A DNA stretch of 41,208 bases from JASGDC01 sp047605865 (GTDB lineage Bacteria; Actinomycetota; Actinomycetes; Actinomycetales; Micrococcaceae): positions 1-41,208 of the forward strand of contig JASGFC010000014.1 in NCBI GenBank assembly GCA_047605865.1, read 5' to 3'. Shown piece by piece: positions 40,585 through 41,208 of the stretch (position 1 is its first letter; every line of letters begins with the position of its first letter). The notes below the pieces were generated by a model. It was not told where the DNA came from, did not search any database, and saw only the letters and a program-made list of their open reading frames with translations. Both the position numbers and the translations under genes were made by a program.

Positions 40585-41205
40585 ATGGCAAAAATTATCT
40601 TACTTAAAGATGTTGAAAGTCTTGGTCACGCTGGTGAAGTCGCAGAAGTAAAAGGTGGTTATGCACGTAATTACTTGCTACCTCAAGGTTTCGCTATGGC
40701 ATGGACAAAGGATGCTGAAAAGTCTGTAGAGTCTCTTCGTGTTGCTCGTCAAGAACAGCACAAAAAAGAGGTTGAATCTGCGAAAACTGTTGCTCAGAAT
40801 CTTAAAGATCAGCCAATTCATGTCCATGTTAAAACTGGTGCACAAGGTAAACTCTTTGGTTCTGTTGGTTCAGCAGATGTTGCAGATGCAGTTTCTCAAG
40901 CAGGTATTGCAGATATAGACAAGAAGAAGATTGAAATTCTAGATCCAGTGAAACAAACTGGTACTTATAAGGCAAAAGTTCGTCTTCATGATGATGTTGA
41001 GAGCCAATTTGAGTTCCATGTTACTGATCCTGATGCACCAACTCAGCTAGAAACTGAATCTGGAACAGAGTCTGAAACAGACACTGAAAGTTCTACTCCT
41101 GAATCTGAAAATGATGCCACAGCAGAAGATACTGAAACAGTACCAGAGACAGCTGATACAACAGTAGAAAACACTGATGTAACACCTGATGAGGAAGCTG
41201 AATAA
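40585..41205 (+). CDS. rplI: 50S ribosomal protein bL9 with long acidic C-terminal extension
   Basis: 206 residues, against about 148-150 in most bacteria. Residues 1-149 are ordinary bL9: MAKIILLKDVESLGHAGEVA, VKGGYARNYLLPQGFA, the connecting helix and the C-domain ending FHVTDPDA. Residues about 150-206 are an acidic tail of Glu, Thr, Ser and Asp with no hydrophobic residues to speak of. AGGAAG before the ATG. The frame is continuous to the TAA at 41203-41205, so the tail is not a missed second gene. Confidence 0.96.
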   Translation: MAKIILLKDVESLGHAGEVAEVKGGYARNYLLPQGFAMAWTKDAEKSVESLRVARQEQHKKEVESAKTVAQNLKDQPIHVHVKTGAQGKLFGSVGSADVADAVSQAGIADIDKKKIEILDPVKQTGTYKAKVRLHDDVESQFEFHVTDPDAPTQLETESGTESETDTESSTPESENDATAEDTETVPETADTTVENTDVTPDEEAE

Positions 41206-41208
41206 GAT

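Overview
The window is a chromosomal replication-origin region from a low-GC member of the Actinomycetota. The core order dnaA-dnaN-gnd-recF-dciA-gyrB-gyrA-DUF3566-tRNA-Ile on one side, and rpmH-rnpA-yidD-yidC-jag, parB, a CwlM-like protein, trxA, trxB, an MviN-type pseudokinase, a DUF6049 protein, a NUDIX protein, a CCA enzyme, rpsF-ssb-rpsR-rplI on the other, is the actinobacterial oriC neighbourhood known from Mycobacterium, Streptomyces and Actinomyces. The AT-rich codon use is unusual for the phylum. I cannot place the genus from this sequence alone.

Layout. Positions 1-12224 hold a surface-polysaccharide (capsule or EPS) locus. The minus-strand arm encodes a membrane UDP-GlcNAc 4,6-dehydratase, then three enzymes matching UDP-N-acetyl-L-fucosamine synthesis (FnlA/WbjB, FnlB/WbjC, FnlC/WbjD), a glycosyltransferase, a decayed 3' fragment of a second fnlC-like gene, a Wzx-type flippase and an EpsG-type polymerase that runs off the left edge. 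The plus-strand arm encodes an unusual fusion of a short-chain dehydrogenase (SDR) domain with a phosphoglycosyl transferase (PGT), overlapping a WbuB-like glycosyltransferase. Together they could make, assemble, flip and polymerise an amino-deoxysugar repeat unit. Positions 12300-14130 carry a DUF1801 protein, tRNA-Ile(GAT), an alpha/beta hydrolase and a bidirectional terminator. Positions 14146-25641 are the minus-strand replication block, ending in oriC (DnaA boxes between dnaN and dnaA). From 25760 the plus-strand rpmH-jag operon starts.

The right half is conserved in content but rearranged. rsmG is inverted relative to the usual jag-rsmG-parA-parB order, parA is absent from its usual site, and the jag tail is encoded antisense to the rsmG 3' end. 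ParB has lost the basic residue in its ParA-stimulating N-terminal motif. No murJ lies between the DUF6049 gene and the pseudokinase gene, so only a kinase N-lobe with a long disordered linker and an extracellular domain remains. The CwlM-like protein has lost all amidase zinc ligands. The cell-envelope and segregation modules of the actinobacterial origin region therefore look remodelled in this lineage.

Expression signals. Several genes (dnaA, rsmG, parB, the alpha/beta hydrolase, perhaps the 19.5-kb membrane protein and the NUDIX gene) have a -10-like hexamer 6-8 nt before the start codon, which suggests leaderless transcripts. rsmG and parB appear to share overlapping divergent -10 elements. 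The rpsF leader folds like the known S6:S18 autoregulatory motif and sequesters the ribosome-binding site.
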